Notes: generated by a model from the sequence alone, not told the origin. A stretch of DNA of 64,000 nt from Atrina japonica (GCA_030159075.1 BROG01000152.1:124001-188000), one strand, 5' to 3'; positions 11,985 through 25,525 are shown, counted from the first letter of the stretch. Program-made: numbers and translations.

Positions 11985-13990
11985 CAGTGAGGGTTCTTTT
12001 ACACGTCACGCCTACTGTGATTATTTGGAGGTTCTTTCACAGGCCACAACTTGTGATATGTCTGACAACAATGTAGCGTTTTTACATGTCATGCTGTGAT
12101 ATGAACTAGTTAGCGTACTTTTACATGTCACGCCTGCTGTGATATGAACTGACAACAATACAGTGGCCACGCCTGCTGTGATGAACTGAAAATACAGTGA
12201 GGGTTCTTTTACACGCCACGCCTGCTGTGATATGAACTGACAACAATACAGTGAGGGTTCTTTTACATGCCAGGCCTGCTGTGATTTGAACTGACAACAA
12301 TACAGTGAGTGTTCTTTTACATGCCACGCCTGCTGTGATATGAACTGACAACAATACAGTGAGTGTTCTTTTACATGCCAGGCCTGCTGTGATTTGAACT
12401 GATACAGTGAACATGCCAGGCCTGCTGTGATTTGAACTGACAACAATACAGTGAGTGTTCTTTTACATGCCACGCCTGCTGTGATATGAACTGACAACAA
12501 TACAGTGAGGGTTCTTTTACATGCCAGGCCTGCTGTGATATGAACTGACAACAATACAGTGAGTGTTCTTTTACATGCCACGCCTGCTGTGATATGAACT
12601 GACAACAATACAGTGAGTGTTCTTTTACATGCCAGGCCTGCTGTGATTTGAACTGACAACAATACAGTGAGGGTTCTTTTACATGCCAGGCCTGCTGGAT
12701 ATGAACTGACAACAATACTGAGGGTTCACGCAGCCTGCTGTGATATGAACTGACAACAATACAGTGGGGGTTTCTTTTACACACCACGCTGCTGTGATAT
12801 GAACTGACAACAATACAGTGAGGGTTCACACGCAATGCAATACTGACAACAATACAGTGGGGGTTCTTTCACAGGCCACGCCTGCTGTGATATGAACTGA
12901 CAACAATACAGTGGGGGTTCTTTTACACGCCAGGCCTGCTGTGATATGAACTGACAACAATACAGTGAGGGTTCTTTTACACGCAATGCCTGCTGTGATA
13001 TGAACTGACAACAATACAGTGGGGGTTCTTTTACACACCACGCCTGCTGTGATATGAACTGACAACAATACAGTGAGGGTTCTTTTACACACCACGCCTG
13101 CTGTGATATGAACTGACAACAATACAGTGGGGGTTCTTTTACACGCAATGCCTGCTGTGATATGAACTGACAACAATACAGTGGAGGTTCTTTTACACGC
13201 AATGCCTGCTGTGATATGAACTGACAACAATACAGTTTCTTTCATATGAACTGACAACAATACAGTGGGGGTTCCACGCAATGCCTGCTGTGATATGAAC
13301 TGACAACAATACAGTGGGGGTTCTTTTACACACAATGCCTGCTGTGATATGAACTGAAACAATACAGACTTTTACACGCAATGCCTGCTGTGATATGAAC
13401 TGACAGTGAGGGTTCTTTTACACACCACGCCTGCTGTGATATGAACTGACAACAATACAGTGGGGGTTCTTTTACACGCAATGCCTGCTTGATATGAACT
13501 GACAACAATACAGTGAGGGTTCTTTTACACGCAATGCTTTTACACGCAATGCCTGCTGTGATATGAACTGACAACAATACAGTGAGGGTTCTTTTACACG
13601 CAATGCCTGCTGTGATATGAACTGACAACAATACAGTGAGGGTTCTTTTACACGCAATGCCTGCTGTGATATGAACTGACAACAATACAGTGAGGGTTCT
13701 TTTACACGCAATGCCTGCTGTGATATGAACTGACAACAATACAGTGAGGGTTCTTTTACACACCACGCCTGCTGTGATATGAACTGACAACAATACAGTG
13801 GGGGTTCTTTTACACGCAATGCCTGCTGTGATATGAACTGACAACAATACAGTGGAGGTTCTTTTACACGCAATGCCTGCTGTGATATGAACTGACAACA
13901 ATACAGTGAGGGTTCTTTTACACGCCAGGCCTGTTATGATATGAACTGACAACAATACAGTGTGGGTTCTTTTACACACCACGCCTGCTA
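11985..13990. repeat. 54-bp minisatellite, about 36 copies
   Basis: The unit contains GAGGGTTCTTTTACACG, CCTGCTGTGATATGAACTG and ACAACAATACAGT. Starts at 13584 and 13638 give 54 bp. Because 54 is 18 codons, minus-strand frames repeat an 18-residue pattern for up to 218 codons, but several overlapping frames are equally open, so coding is not supported. Two sub-families (CGCAATGCC and CGCCAGGCC or CACCACGCC) form separate stretches. The left part, 12100-12850, has many small deletions. Confidence 0.93.
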
Positions 13991-14032
13991 GTGCTAGGAA
14001 AAGGAATATTCACTTCCATTTCCTTAACTTAG

Positions 14033-14372
14033 CAGGGATAGAAATTAAACTCTGCGATCATGGAGCCATCTCAGCTCATATTTTAGGATTTTTTGAAGCC
14101 CAGTTGCATGTCTGAAAGCCCAGAAAATTCTCTTCCTAATCCTATAACATGCTATTAAAAAATCTCACTCTGAAAACATTTATTAAAGTAGTTCACATTT
14201 CAGTTAAATGTAGCAAGGTTTACTCAGCTTACAAGAATATCAGTTGAAATTTTGAAAATGCCAGATATACCCCCCACCTGATTTTCAGTAGCCACCTGGG
14301 CTTACACACTGTGAAATCTGCTAGCCCAGCTCAGTTTTTACTTGCTATGGGCTCCTGCTAATTTCTATCCAT
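14033..14372. mobile_element. small inverted-repeat element (MITE-like, 340 bp)
   Basis: The ends are AGGGATAGAAATTA and TAATTTCTATCC, which are inverted copies. The interior is unique AT-rich DNA with GCCCAG motifs. No clear target-site duplication was found, so the superfamily is not assigned. Confidence 0.5.
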
Positions 14373-14694
14373 GTCTTACATACTCTATGACACGGTACTG
14401 GGAATCCAACTGTGGACCTTTCCCTCATGGGTTAAACACTCTATAAATAGACCAATGCCTTTGTCTTTTGAGCAAGTTGACATATAACATGTTTTATAAA
14501 GGGAAATGACTCTTGTAAATTTATGTCATGTGAAAACTATATATATACATATTTCGTCCTTATAAATCATCTAAACAAAAACACCAAATTTATCAATTCA
14601 AAACTGCTTTCAAAATCAATATCATTTAGATACATTTACATAATTGTGAACAGATGTTGATTAATCAGCAAGGAAAGTTTATACATTGTATTGA

Positions 14695-15570
14695 CTAGTT
14701 GTAATTTTATACCTGTATTACCTGTACAGCTGTAAACTGTATGTATAGTTATAGGGTACATGTACTCAAGGCTCAGAGTTGTAATTATATACCTGTATTA
14801 CCTGTACAGCTGTAAACTGTATGTATAGTTATAGGGTACATGTACTCAAGGCTCAGGAGCCGGCCTGGCTCAGTCAGTAGCGCGCTCGACTCTTGATCAT
14901 GAGGTCGGCGGCAGGTTGGTTTCCTGTCTGTCGGATGAGACAGTAAAAACCGTGCTTCCGTGTCACAGTAGGTGTCGGCACATTAAAGAACCCTCACTGC
15001 TCAATGGCCATAAGTGCCGAGCATAGGCCAAAATTTGAAGCCCTTCACCGACATTTGGTGACGTCTCCATATGAGTGAAATATTCTTGAGTGGGACTTTA
15101 AACAACAATAAACAAACAAACTCAAGGCTCAGAGTTATAATTGTATACATGTAATGATGTATTACCTGTAAAGTGTATGTATAGCTTTAGGGTATTCAAG
15201 GCTCAGAGTTATAACTGTATACATGTATTACCTGTAAACTATGTATAGCTTCAGGGTACTCCAGGCTCAGAGTTATAATTGTATACATGTATTACCTGTA
15301 AACTTTATGTATAGCTTTAGGGTATTCAAGGCTCAGAGTTGTAATTGTATACATGTATACCTTTAGGGTACTCCAGGCTCAGAGTTATAATTGTATACAT
15401 GTATTACCTGTAAACTTTATGTATACCTTTAGAGTATTCAAGGCTCAGAGTTGTAATTGTATACATGTATACCTTTAGGGTACTCCAGGCTCAGAGTTAT
15501 AATTGTATTCATGTATTACCTGTAAACTTTATGTATAGCTTTAGGGTACTCCAGGCTCAGGGCTCAGAGT
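14695..15570. repeat. tandem repeat of about 75-85 bp, about 9 copies, split by a SINE
   Basis: Units contain GGCTCAGAGTT, AATTGTATACATGTATTACC and TGTATAGCTTTAGGGTA. The first two copies are nearly identical. The third is interrupted by the SINE at 14857-15119. Unit length varies because of internal deletions. Confidence 0.85.
14857..15119 (+). mobile_element. full-length tRNA-derived SINE (family B) with 13-bp TSD
   Basis: A tRNA-like head with A-box TGGCTCAGTCAGTAG and a degraded B-box (AGGTTGGTTTCC) is followed by a conserved body (GTCGGCACATTAAAGAACCC, ATGAGTGAAATATTCTTGAG) and the tail GTGGGACTTTAAACAACAAT plus an AAAC-type repeat. It is flanked by the exact direct repeat ACTCAAGGCTCAG at 14844-14856 and 15120-15132. 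Its architecture resembles widespread molluscan SINEs; the family name would need a repeat-library search. Confidence 0.9.
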
Positions 15571-15767
15571 TATTATCACCTATCAACATTCTTCTATTGC
15601 TGGGGGGATAGCGATAAACTGTTACTTATGTTTTTCTGGTCCACCTCTCCTCATCAGCCGTCTAGAAAAAATACTTGATTGAGTGTAAAAAAGGTGAGTA
15701 AATCTGAACTACGGGGAGGACATTTTATAGGGACATTGGCGCTTTATGGGTAAAATACAGTATGAAA

Positions 15768-15875
15768 ACTTCTGTACTAGCACCACCATACTATCCTTTA
15801 AAACTTCTGTACCAGCACCGCCATACTGTCCTTTAAAACTTCTGTACCAGCACCGCCATACTGTCCTTTAAAACT
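15768..15875. repeat. 35-bp tandem repeat, 3 copies
   Basis: ACTTCTGTACCAGCACCGCC starts at about 15768, 15803 and 15838, with CATACTGTCCTTTAAA completing the unit. Confidence 0.85.
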
Positions 15876-16184
15876 TCTCGCAATGTCAAACTAAAATATT
15901 TACCATCTGTTGGTACTAACACTACACTAACTATTATAAAAAATGGTTGTTCTTCATCTCATAACTGCCTTCTTTATGTAAATTTGAACTCCAATTTGAA
16001 ATAAAAAGAAAAAAGAAAACTCAGAAAACATAAGAAATAAGTAAATATAAGCATGTGCTTCATGGAATTTGCCTTTGTCCTGTTAGCATTCATAATCCCA
16101 TGACTGCCAACTGACAATAGCTCATTGTTTGTATAAATGAACACATTTTGAAATCTAATCGTAAGTGTAACATGTACATGTACT

Positions 16185-16622
16185 AAGGCCACTGTTAAAA
16201 AATTGTTTGTTTGATGTTGCCTGTCCATGCCTTCCAGGTGTGGGTAGGTAGGTAGGTAATTATTTTGTCAAGAAAAAGGAAATCAGATAAAGGAAGAAAG
16301 GTATGTTTTAATAACTGTCTCATTCTCTGTATACATTTTTAATACCATGTAAATTCTGACATATACATGCAGCTAATGTGAAGAGAGATTGATATGTGTA
16401 TCCATGCATATATTATTATCTCACCTGGTCTAGGAAGGAGCTTCAAGTTTGTGATTCAAGCATGTAAACAATATTTTAAAGAACAAGAAATCAAAATTTG
16501 TTGATGGAACTGGACCAGAAAAAAAAATTTGGATAAAAAAATGTGAACAAAATTTGGGCGGCAGCATTTTGGGTGGGTAGGTAGGCAGGCAACATCAAAC
16601 ATTTAAATTTTAGTTAAGGCCT
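16185..16622. mobile_element. MITE-like element with TIRs of about 38 bp (438 bp)
   Basis: The left end runs AAGGCCACTGTTAAAAAATT then GTTTGATGTTGCCTG. The right end is the inverted copy, CAGGCAACATCAAAC to TTAAGGCCT. GTAGGTAGGTAGG runs sit just inside both ends. No transposase is present. Confidence 0.6.
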
Positions 16623-17456
16623 AAGGTCTGTATACATTTTATAGGCTTGATGATCAAGTCACTATGCCTATGGCACCAGTGTTAATATAAGTTTCTTGTC
16701 ATTGATTGATCAAGAAAATTCATGGAAGTCATATTCTGACTAATCAAGTACATGTGTTTTCTTTCTTTATTTATAAAAAAATTATAAATTACACTTTGCT
16801 ACTCTTGTGTTTTTTATCCATATCTCTGAATTCTTCATACATTCATGTTGATATACATTTACATGTATATACATTTTGTAGTCCAAAGGCATTGTCGTTT
16901 TATATAAATTTGTACTATTCACCTACAAAACTGATTATTTTACAAATCCCCAAAGGAAATATGTCATATAAACACATAGCCAAGTTCAGGAACCGAGCCC
17001 ATACATTGTGCATCAGATTATTAGTTATTGAACACTCTTTTCCCGTTGTCTTCCTCTCCGTTGTGTAACTCACAGTTCAATTCAATGAGTCGTTAATGCA
17101 CAGTTCATAAGGTACGTGTAATGATCCCATATAGAAAGTCATCACCATACACGGAGGAGTTCTCTCCGTTCATATCAATTGTTTGACTTGTTTGTCCTAG
17201 CTGTATTGGAAATGTCAGTAGCATGTCTGGGGATATCAGAAACAAAAATGGATTAACACTTGATAATGACAGAGTGCCAATCTTGGCGATTTTGAGGACT
17301 TTAATTCTTCATGATGTATAATCTATACATCAATCATCCCAGTATATCTCTTCATTGTCATGAGAGTTTGATGTCTGCTTCTCATCAGATATAAATGTAA
17401 TGTTGAATGAATAAGATAACATACAAATGAAACAAGATATTGTTTGGCCATTTACT

Positions 17457-17541
17457 TTTGACCCCTGATGACACATTTGGACTGGTCTAAGTCATTGCTT
17501 TACAGAAGAGTTCATTGTTTTTCAGGGGTTGATAAGTTAAC
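17457..17541 (+). repeat. dispersed short repeat, copy 1 (TTTGGACTGG type)
   Basis: Contains ATTTGGACTGGTCTAAGTCA and TTTACAGAAGAGTTCATTG. Related copies are at 37650-37737 (+) and 59873-59945 (-). Origin unknown; it may be part of a larger degraded transposon. Confidence 0.6.
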
Positions 17542-19130
17542 ATCCAGTCCAAAGGAAAACATTTCTGAAACAGAAAGTGGTTAAAAGCATTTGTATGCCC
17601 TTGAGATAAAAGAATGAGAATATATTGTTTTGTTTGTCTGAAATTTCCGTAGGGTTAAATTTTGTTGAATTAAGCATAAAACATGGTTTGATATTCTGCC
17701 AAGAATATGTTACTTATATTGAGAAATCACCAGCTATGGGTAAAGTGCCACAAGTTTTGACATGTGATTTGGACTGCCATTTCACCATGAAAGCAATGAG
17801 GGTTCTTTCAACCCAATCTTTGGAATGTGAATTTATATATCTGTGAGATCTGTGCTGTAACGAAAATTACATCCACATTGTATATCCAGCACTTGGTAGA
17901 GAAATGGTCTCTACCAGGACCTGGCTCCATAAAACTTAAGAATGTACTCAAATCTGAGAATATTCTCAGTTTGGCATCTTCAGCCAATCAGACTTCAGGA
18001 TTAGCCAAAGTAGAGTAAAATTTGTAGATTTAAGTAATTCTCAAGTTTAATGGTGCTACTGGCCCTGTTTTAGATACCGGTAAGTGTCTGGTAGGTGATC
18101 TGAAACAGAAATCAATGTAGGAACTTCCTTATTGCAGGATATACACATAAACTAAATCAATTAACTACAGTAAAACCTGCTACACATAAACTAAATCAAT
18201 TAATTAAATACATGTAGAATAAAGGTCTAATATACAGGTTTTAACAAGAAACTAAATGAGTACACGATATGGTAAGTAATTTCTTAATTTTAGATTATAG
18301 TTTCTATGGAATATCAAAATTTCAGGTTTACTCAGCATCTATGGGAAGATTGAGAGACTCAAAGAGTTCTTGAATATTTCTGTCCACTTAATGTATGACT
18401 ATATCATATATGTTTTTTATCAATTTGTAAAATGCTTTGACCTAAGCTGAAATTCTGCTATGATTTTAAGTTGATTATGACAAAATTCCGACCTAACTTT
18501 GACCTTATAAACAGGTGCCAACTATCACAGCTAACCTGTAAACTAATCAAGAGAAATTGACAAGATATATATACCCATTATTACTGTGTAATGAAATGGA
18601 TCATCCTTGTTTGTACACATGTAGATGTTACCTGGAAACTGGGTTAATACAAAAAGTGTGCAATACTGCACATTATGATTATAATAATTAGATGTTACAG
18701 AAAGTAAGGATACTACGCTTGTGTACTCGTACATGTCATTGTTTGCTATTTACATGTACTAGTATATACAATGTGTATTACTTGAAGTGTCAGTGACAAA
18801 GAATCAAGGAAGTACTGGTACTTTTGTGTAATTGATAAGTGATTACACATGTGAAAGCTACAGAGCCGACAGGCCATGTACATGTTGATACATAATTTGT
18901 GTAGAATGCTATATAAAATATAAAACTAGATCAATGGGAACTTATTGATATGTAACTTAAAACAATGGTTCCTATTCAAGGATTGTAACTATTTTATCTA
19001 TCTATTTGATTGTTTACTTATCGCCCCCAAAGATAGGAATTTATAGCATTCATCCCATTAACTGCCACTAATTCCTATTATACACCCCACCTACCTCTTC
19101 CCAATATTGATTAAGCACAGGCATAGATAC

Positions 19131-19217
19131 ATTGAAACCTGTCTTGTAAGAGACCACCTCACTTGAGAGACCACATTTTAGTGGCTGAAGGGGATCTCTC
19201 AATACAGGTTGCACAGT
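19131..19217. mobile_element. MITE family 1 fragment next to the 49-bp array
   Basis: TTGAAACCTGTCTTGTAAG, AGAGACCACCTCACTTG and a right end ACAGGTTGCACAGTA match the family at 7661 and 33099. The tandem array begins directly after its right end. Confidence 0.6.
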
Positions 19218-19830
19218 ATCAGCCTGCCACATACATGTATAACACCAGTTTATATCACTTTTACCTGTACTTTCACTTTAACACAGTATAACACCAGTTT
19301 ATATCACTTTCACCTGTACTTTCACTTTAACACAGTATAACACCAGTTTATATCACTTTTACCTGTACTTTCACTTTAACACAGTATAACACCAGTTTAT
19401 ATCACTTTCACCTGTACTTTCACTTTAACACAGTATAACACCAGTTTATATCGCTTTTACCTGTACTTTCACTTTAACACAGTATAACACCAGTTTATAT
19501 CACTTTTACCTATACTTTCAATTTCACACATTATCAGCCTGTCATATCTATGTATAACACCTGATTATATCACTTTTACCTGTACTTTCACTTTAACACA
19601 GTATAACACCAGTTTATATCACTTTTTTATCTGTACTGTCACTTTCACAGAGTATTAGCCTGTCATTTACATGTATAACACCTGTTTATATCACTTTTAC
19701 CTGTACTTTCACTTTAACACAGTATAACACCAGTTTATATCACTTTTACCTGTACTTTCACTTTAACACAGTATCAGCCTGCCATATACATGTACATGTA
19801 TAACACCAGTTTATATCACTTTTACTTTCA
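19218..19830. repeat. 49-bp minisatellite, about 12 copies
   Basis: The unit is ACAGTATAACACCAGTTTAT, ATCACTTTTACCTG and TACTTTCACTTTAAC. Starts at 19283 and 19332 give 49 bp. Some copies carry CAGCCTGCCATATACATG in place of CAAC. Confidence 0.88.
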
Positions 19831-20149
19831 CTTTCAAAGGTTCAGTATACCCTTTCCTCCTGACATATATGCTGAAGCAACAGTCTAAATTTGGGTCTAT
19901 ACCGCATGAGCGGATAATGCAGTGATGTCATTTACATTTCTTTTTAATACTTTCTCCTTTTAACCTTTTCATGTTTACTTTGTTTTTCTTTTTTTCTGTA
20001 ATTTATTTGTCACTAATTAGTTTTACATCATTCATTCACCATTTTCTAAATGAATATGAAAATAATCTTTGAACACATGTTTTCTATTATTTTCAGTTTC
20101 AGTATATGTTAATGTGATCCTCTAGAGTTGGCCATTATCTTGGCTAAAC

Positions 20150-21600
20150 ACCACATACATATATAAATATCACATCCCTCATAGAAATGTCATACTCTGC
20201 ATATAAACATGACATCCCTTATGAAAGTGTCACACCCTCACAGGAACATCACATTCCTCATAGAAAGATTACATCCCTCATTGAAATGTTACATTTTTCA
20301 TAGAAACATTTCGTCCCTAATAAAACATCTTACTTACATGTATCATAGAATTGGTCCATCCGTCCAAGAATTACCACTACCCTTGTAGAAACATTGTATT
20401 CCTTATAGGAATATCACGTCCCTCATAGACATACAATATACTAATAGAAAAATTACATCCCTCAGTGAAACATCACACCCATTTTATAAACATCACTCCC
20501 GTAAGTGCAACATCATACCTGTCTTATAATCATAACATTATTCAATGAAACATCACAACCATTTTATAAACACCACATCCCTCAGTGAAATATCATTTCC
20601 ATCTTATAAACATCACACCCCTCAGTGAAGCATCACATCCCTCATAGAAACATCACACCCAATCTTTAAACATCATACCCTTCAGTGAAATATCATACCC
20701 ATCTTATAAATATTAAACCCCACATAGAAACATCACACCCCTCAGTGAAGCATCACATCCCTCATAGAAACATCACTTCTTCATGGAAACATCACACCCA
20801 TCTTATAAACATCACACCTTCAGTAAAACATCACACCCATCTTATAAACATCACACCCCTCAGTTAAACATCACACCCATCTTATAAACATCACACCCCT
20901 CAGTGAAACATCACACACATCTGATAAATATCACACTCCTCACTGAAACATCAAACCAATCCTATACATTTCATACCCCTTATGGAAACACTAATCCCCT
21001 CAGTGAAACATAACACCCATCTTATAAATATCACATCCCTCTCAGAAATATCATGGCCCTTAGTGAAACATTATACTTGTCTTATAAATGTCACTCATTC
21101 ATGAAAACATCACATTCCGAATGAAAATATCATGCCTCTTACAGAAATACTACACCCCTCACACAAACATCACACACCCCAGTGAAACACCACACTCATA
21201 TTAGAAATGCCACACCCCTCAGTGGAATATCACTCTCATCTTAGAAATGTCACTACCCTCATAGAAATATCACATCCCTCAGTGAAGCATCACAGTCATC
21301 TTGGAAATGTCACTCCTCTCATAGAAACATCACAAACCTCATTCAAACATCACATCCCACACAGAAACACCTCACAGAAACATCACACCCTCAGTGAAAC
21401 GTCACTCTCATCTTATCAATGTCACTCCTCTCATAGAAACATCACAAACCTCATGCAAATATCACATCCCGCACAGAAACACCTCACAGAAACATCACAC
21501 CCTCAGTGAAACATCACTCTTATCTTATCAATGTCACTCCTCACACGGAAACATCACATTCTTCATGCAAATGCAGGGATTAATATCATCAACATGCGGA
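20150..21600. repeat. degenerate array of about 20 bp (CATCACACCCCTCAGTGAAA type)
   Basis: A roughly 20-bp rhythm of CATCACACCC followed by CTCAGTGAAA or ATCTTATAAA. Copies are strongly diverged. This looks like an old relative of the homogeneous 40-bp array at 21866. Plus-strand frames rich in H, S and P are incidental. Confidence 0.8.
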
Positions 21601-21865
21601 TCCTGTGAAAGGACCCATTCCCAATGCATAGATTTTCCAATTACATGTACGTTTACCATGTCCTTCACATTCACTATAAAACATTGAAAAGAGAATTTAG
21701 TACATGTTGTAAACTGCGTTTTGAAGTCTTCAGATGAAATCCATGTCAGTTAAATAATAGAAGCTAGAAAATGAATCAAAATTTTTTGTCTTCATTTTAA
21801 TGACTTAAATGATCATAGTTAATGTTTTCCCCATTGTGGCCCTGTCCCAAAAAGGATCTATTAAT

Positions 21866-23175
21866 CCCTGAAATATCACACCCCTCAGTGAAACATCATG
21901 CCCATCTTAGAAATATCACACCCCTCAGTGAAACATCATGCCCATCATAGAAATATCACATTCCTTAGTGAAACATCATGCCCATCATAGAAATATCACA
22001 CCCCTCAGTGAAACATCATGCCCATCATAGAAATATCACACCCCTCAGTGAAACATCATGCCCATCTTAGAAATATCACACCCCTCAGTGAAACATCATG
22101 CCCATCTTAGAAATATCACACTCCTCAGTGAAACATCATGCCCATCATAGAAATATCACACCCCTCAGTGAAACATCATGCCCATCATAGAAATATCACA
22201 CCCCTCAGTGAAACATCATGCCCATCATAGAAATATCACACCCCTCAGTGAAACATCATGCCCAAACATCATACAGAAATATCACACCCCTCAGTGAAAC
22301 ATCATGCCCATCACAGAAATATCACACCCCTCAGTGAAACATCATGCCCATCATAGAAATATCACACCCCTCAGTGAAACATCATGCCCATCATAGAAAT
22401 ATCACACCCCTCAGTGAAACATCATGCCCATCATAGAAATATCACACCCCTCAGTGAAACATCATGCCCATCATAGAAATATCACACCCCTCAGTGAAAC
22501 ATCATGCCCATCATAGAAATATCACACTCCTCAGTGAAACATCATGCCCATCATAGAAATATCACACCCCTCATAGAAACATCATGCCCATCATAGAAAT
22601 ATCACACCCCTCAGTGAAACATCATGCCCATCATAGAAATATCACACCCCTCAGTGAAACATCATGCCCATCATAGAAAATATCACACCCCTCAGTGAAA
22701 CATCATGCCCATCTTAGAAATATCACACCCCTCAGTGAAACATCATGCCCATCATAGAAATATCACACTCCTCAGTGAAACATCATGCCCATCATAGAAA
22801 TATCACACTCCAGATAGAAACACCACACTTATCTTAGATATGTCACTCCCCTTATGGAAATATCACATCCCTCAATGAAACATGACACCCATCTTATAAA
22901 TATCATTCCCCCTAATGGAAACATCACATTCCTAATGCAAATGTCACAACCCTCAATGAAACATCACATCCCTTATAGAAATATCTCATCCCTTACAGAA
23001 CACCACACTCATCTTAAAAGTGTCACTCCCCGCATAGAAAAATCACAACCTTCAATGAAATATTACACTCATAAATGACACTCCCCTCATAGAAACATGA
23101 CACCTCTAATGCAGATGTCAACCTCCATAGATACTTCACATCCCTCATATAGACATCATATCCCACCTAGAAATG
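21866..23175. repeat. 40-bp minisatellite, homogeneous core of about 23 copies
   Basis: The unit is ATCACACCCCTCAGTGAAAC plus ATCATGCCCATCATAGAAAT, with an exact 40-bp period through 21866-22815. It then decays to a 20-bp rhythm until about 23175. The 40-bp unit is a dimer of the 20-bp motif seen upstream. Confidence 0.93.
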
Positions 23176-23184
23176 TCACGCCCA

Positions 23185-23550
23185 CAGGGGCTGAAAATTC
23201 CTTAAGTCCGAGGTCTGGGACTTACGTATTTTACTTTCGGACCATGTCATTTTTCTGCTATGTGGGTCCGAGGACCTAACAAGTCTGAATCAGTGAATGA
23301 CTATTCTGTCAATTTCTTTCTTTCTAAACTCCGTTTGTTTCTTTGTAAAGATCAGTTGTCATTTTCTAATATGATTTTTTGGCAGGGTTTTTTTGGTTAA
23401 TATAGTTATGTTATATCAATTGATTAATTATATTAAAAATCTGACTTATATTTATTGTAATTGTACATATATGATAGAGGATCGGACTCAGGCAAAATTG
23501 AACAAAAAAGTCCTGGACCCAAGCAGCTGAAAGAAAATGTTCAGCCCCTG
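23185..23550. mobile_element. MITE-like element (366 bp) with inverted CAGGGGCTGAA ends
   Basis: The left end is CAGGGGCTGAAAATTCC and the right end GAAAATGTTCAGCCCCTG. The interior has GTCCGAGG and GGTCCGAGGACC blocks. The ends look hAT-like, but I could not define an exact 8-bp target duplication. Confidence 0.55.
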
Positions 23551-23929
23551 AGTCCCCACATACAAATTTTATATTCCCTTTTGTTATTGTGATAAAAACT
23601 GTAGAACATGTAGCAATATAGATGAAGAATATACTGGAGGATTTTAATTTGGTGTAATAACTAATCTAGTATCAGAGTATCCCCAGTGCAGTGATTAAAG
23701 CAACAATAAAATATACTTATTCTCCAATTACATATATTAAGTATGTATGTGATTCTATAGCTATGAACATTTTACAGCAATATATATTCTATTAAAAGAA
23801 TATTTCCTGCATGAGTTCATGATTTAGTATTGTGGTGTTATATGTTCACATAAAAATGGATTTTATTACTGAATATGTAAATACCGGTATATATCCGAGA
23901 AATATTTAGATATATAAAATAAATATGTG

Positions 23930-25525
23930 AGAAATGTGAATGTCAGTGCTATACAACATGTGAATGTCAATGCTATACAACATGTGAATGTCAGTGCTAC
24001 ACAACATGTGAATGTCAATGCTATACAACATGTGAATGTCAATGCTATACAACATGTGAATGTCAATGCTCTACAACATGTGAATGTCAATGCTATACAA
24101 CATGTGAATGTCAATGCTACACAACATGTGAATGTCAATGCTATACAACATGTGAATGTCAATGCTACACAACATGTGAATGTCAATGCTATACAACATG
24201 TGAATGTCAATGCTATACAACATGTGAATGTCAATGCTATACAACATGTGAATGTCAATGCTACACAACATGTGAATGTCAGTGCTATACAACATGTGAA
24301 TGTCAATGCTACACAACATGTGAATGTCAATGCTATACAACATGTGAATGTCAATGCTACACAACATGTGAATGTCAGTGCTATACAACATGTGAATGTC
24401 AATGCTACACAACATGTGAATGTCAGTGCTATACAACTTGTGAATGTGATGTCAGTGCTATACAACATGTGAATGTCAATGCTATACAACATGTGAATGT
24501 CAATGCTACACAACATGTGAATGTCAATGCTATACAACATGTGAATGTCAGTGCTACACAACATGTGAATGTCAATGCTATACAACAATTGAATGTCAGT
24601 GCTACACAACAATTGAATGTCAATGCTATACAACAATTGAATGTCAATGCTACACAACATGTGAATGTCAATGCTATACAACATGTGAATGTCAATGCTA
24701 TACAACATGTGAATGTCAATGTTACACAACATGTGAATGTCAATGCTACACAACATGTGAATGTCAATGCTACACAACATGTGAATGTCAATGCTACACA
24801 ACATGTGAATGTCAATGCTACACAACATGTGAATGTCAATGCTACACAACATGTGAATGTCAATGCTACACAACATGTGAATGTCAGTGCTTTACAACAT
24901 GTGAATGTCAGTGCTACACAACATGTGTATGTCAGTGCTATACAACTTGTGAATGTCAATGCTATACAACATGTGAATGACAATGCTATACAACATGTGA
25001 ATGTCAATGCTACACAACATGTGAATGTCAATGCTATACAACATGTGAATGTCAATGCTATACAACATGTGAATGTCAATGCTACACAACATGTGAATGT
25101 CAATGCTACACAACATGTGAATGTCAATGCTATACAACATGTGAATGTCAATGCTACACAACATGTGAATGTCAATGCTATACAGCATGTGAATGTCAAT
25201 GCTACACAACATGTGAATGTCAATGCTATACAACATGTGAATGTTAGTGCTACACAACATGTGAATGTCAATGCTATACAACATGTGAATGTCAATGCTA
25301 CACAACATGTGAATCTCAGTGCTATACAACATGTGAATGTCAATGCTACACAACATGTGAATGTCAATGCTATACAACTTGTGAATGTCAATGCTATACA
25401 ACATATGAATGTCAATGCTACACAACATGTGAATGTCAATGCTACACAACATGTGAATGTCAATGCTACACAACATGTGAATGTCAGTGCTACACAACAT
25501 ATGAATGTCAATGCTATACAACACT
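23930..25525. repeat. 24-bp minisatellite, about 66 copies
   Basis: The unit is CATGTGAATGTCAATGC plus TATACAA or TACACAA. The TATAC and TACAC types tend to alternate, showing amplification as 48-bp dimers. A CAATTGAATG variant forms a cluster at 24585-24650. Because 24 bp is 8 codons and the unit is stop-free in several frames, open frames of 336-360 codons exist on both strands; coding is not supported. Each unit carries an E-box-like CATGTG. Confidence 0.95.

Noticed and set aside
12021..13982. Minus-strand frames with an 18-residue repeat (up to 218 codons)
   Set aside because: They come from a 54-bp (18-codon) repeat. Several overlapping frames are equally open, breaks coincide with indels, and there is no flanking coding sequence.
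14857..14930. Functional tRNA gene at the SINE head
   Set aside because: The B-box is degraded, there is no plausible full cloverleaf, and the sequence continues into a SINE body with a TSD.
16706..17068. 120-codon plus frame as a possible small membrane protein
   Set aside because: The I/L/F/Y-rich composition follows from AT-rich DNA. There is no domain, homologue or splice logic, and it sits within intron 1.
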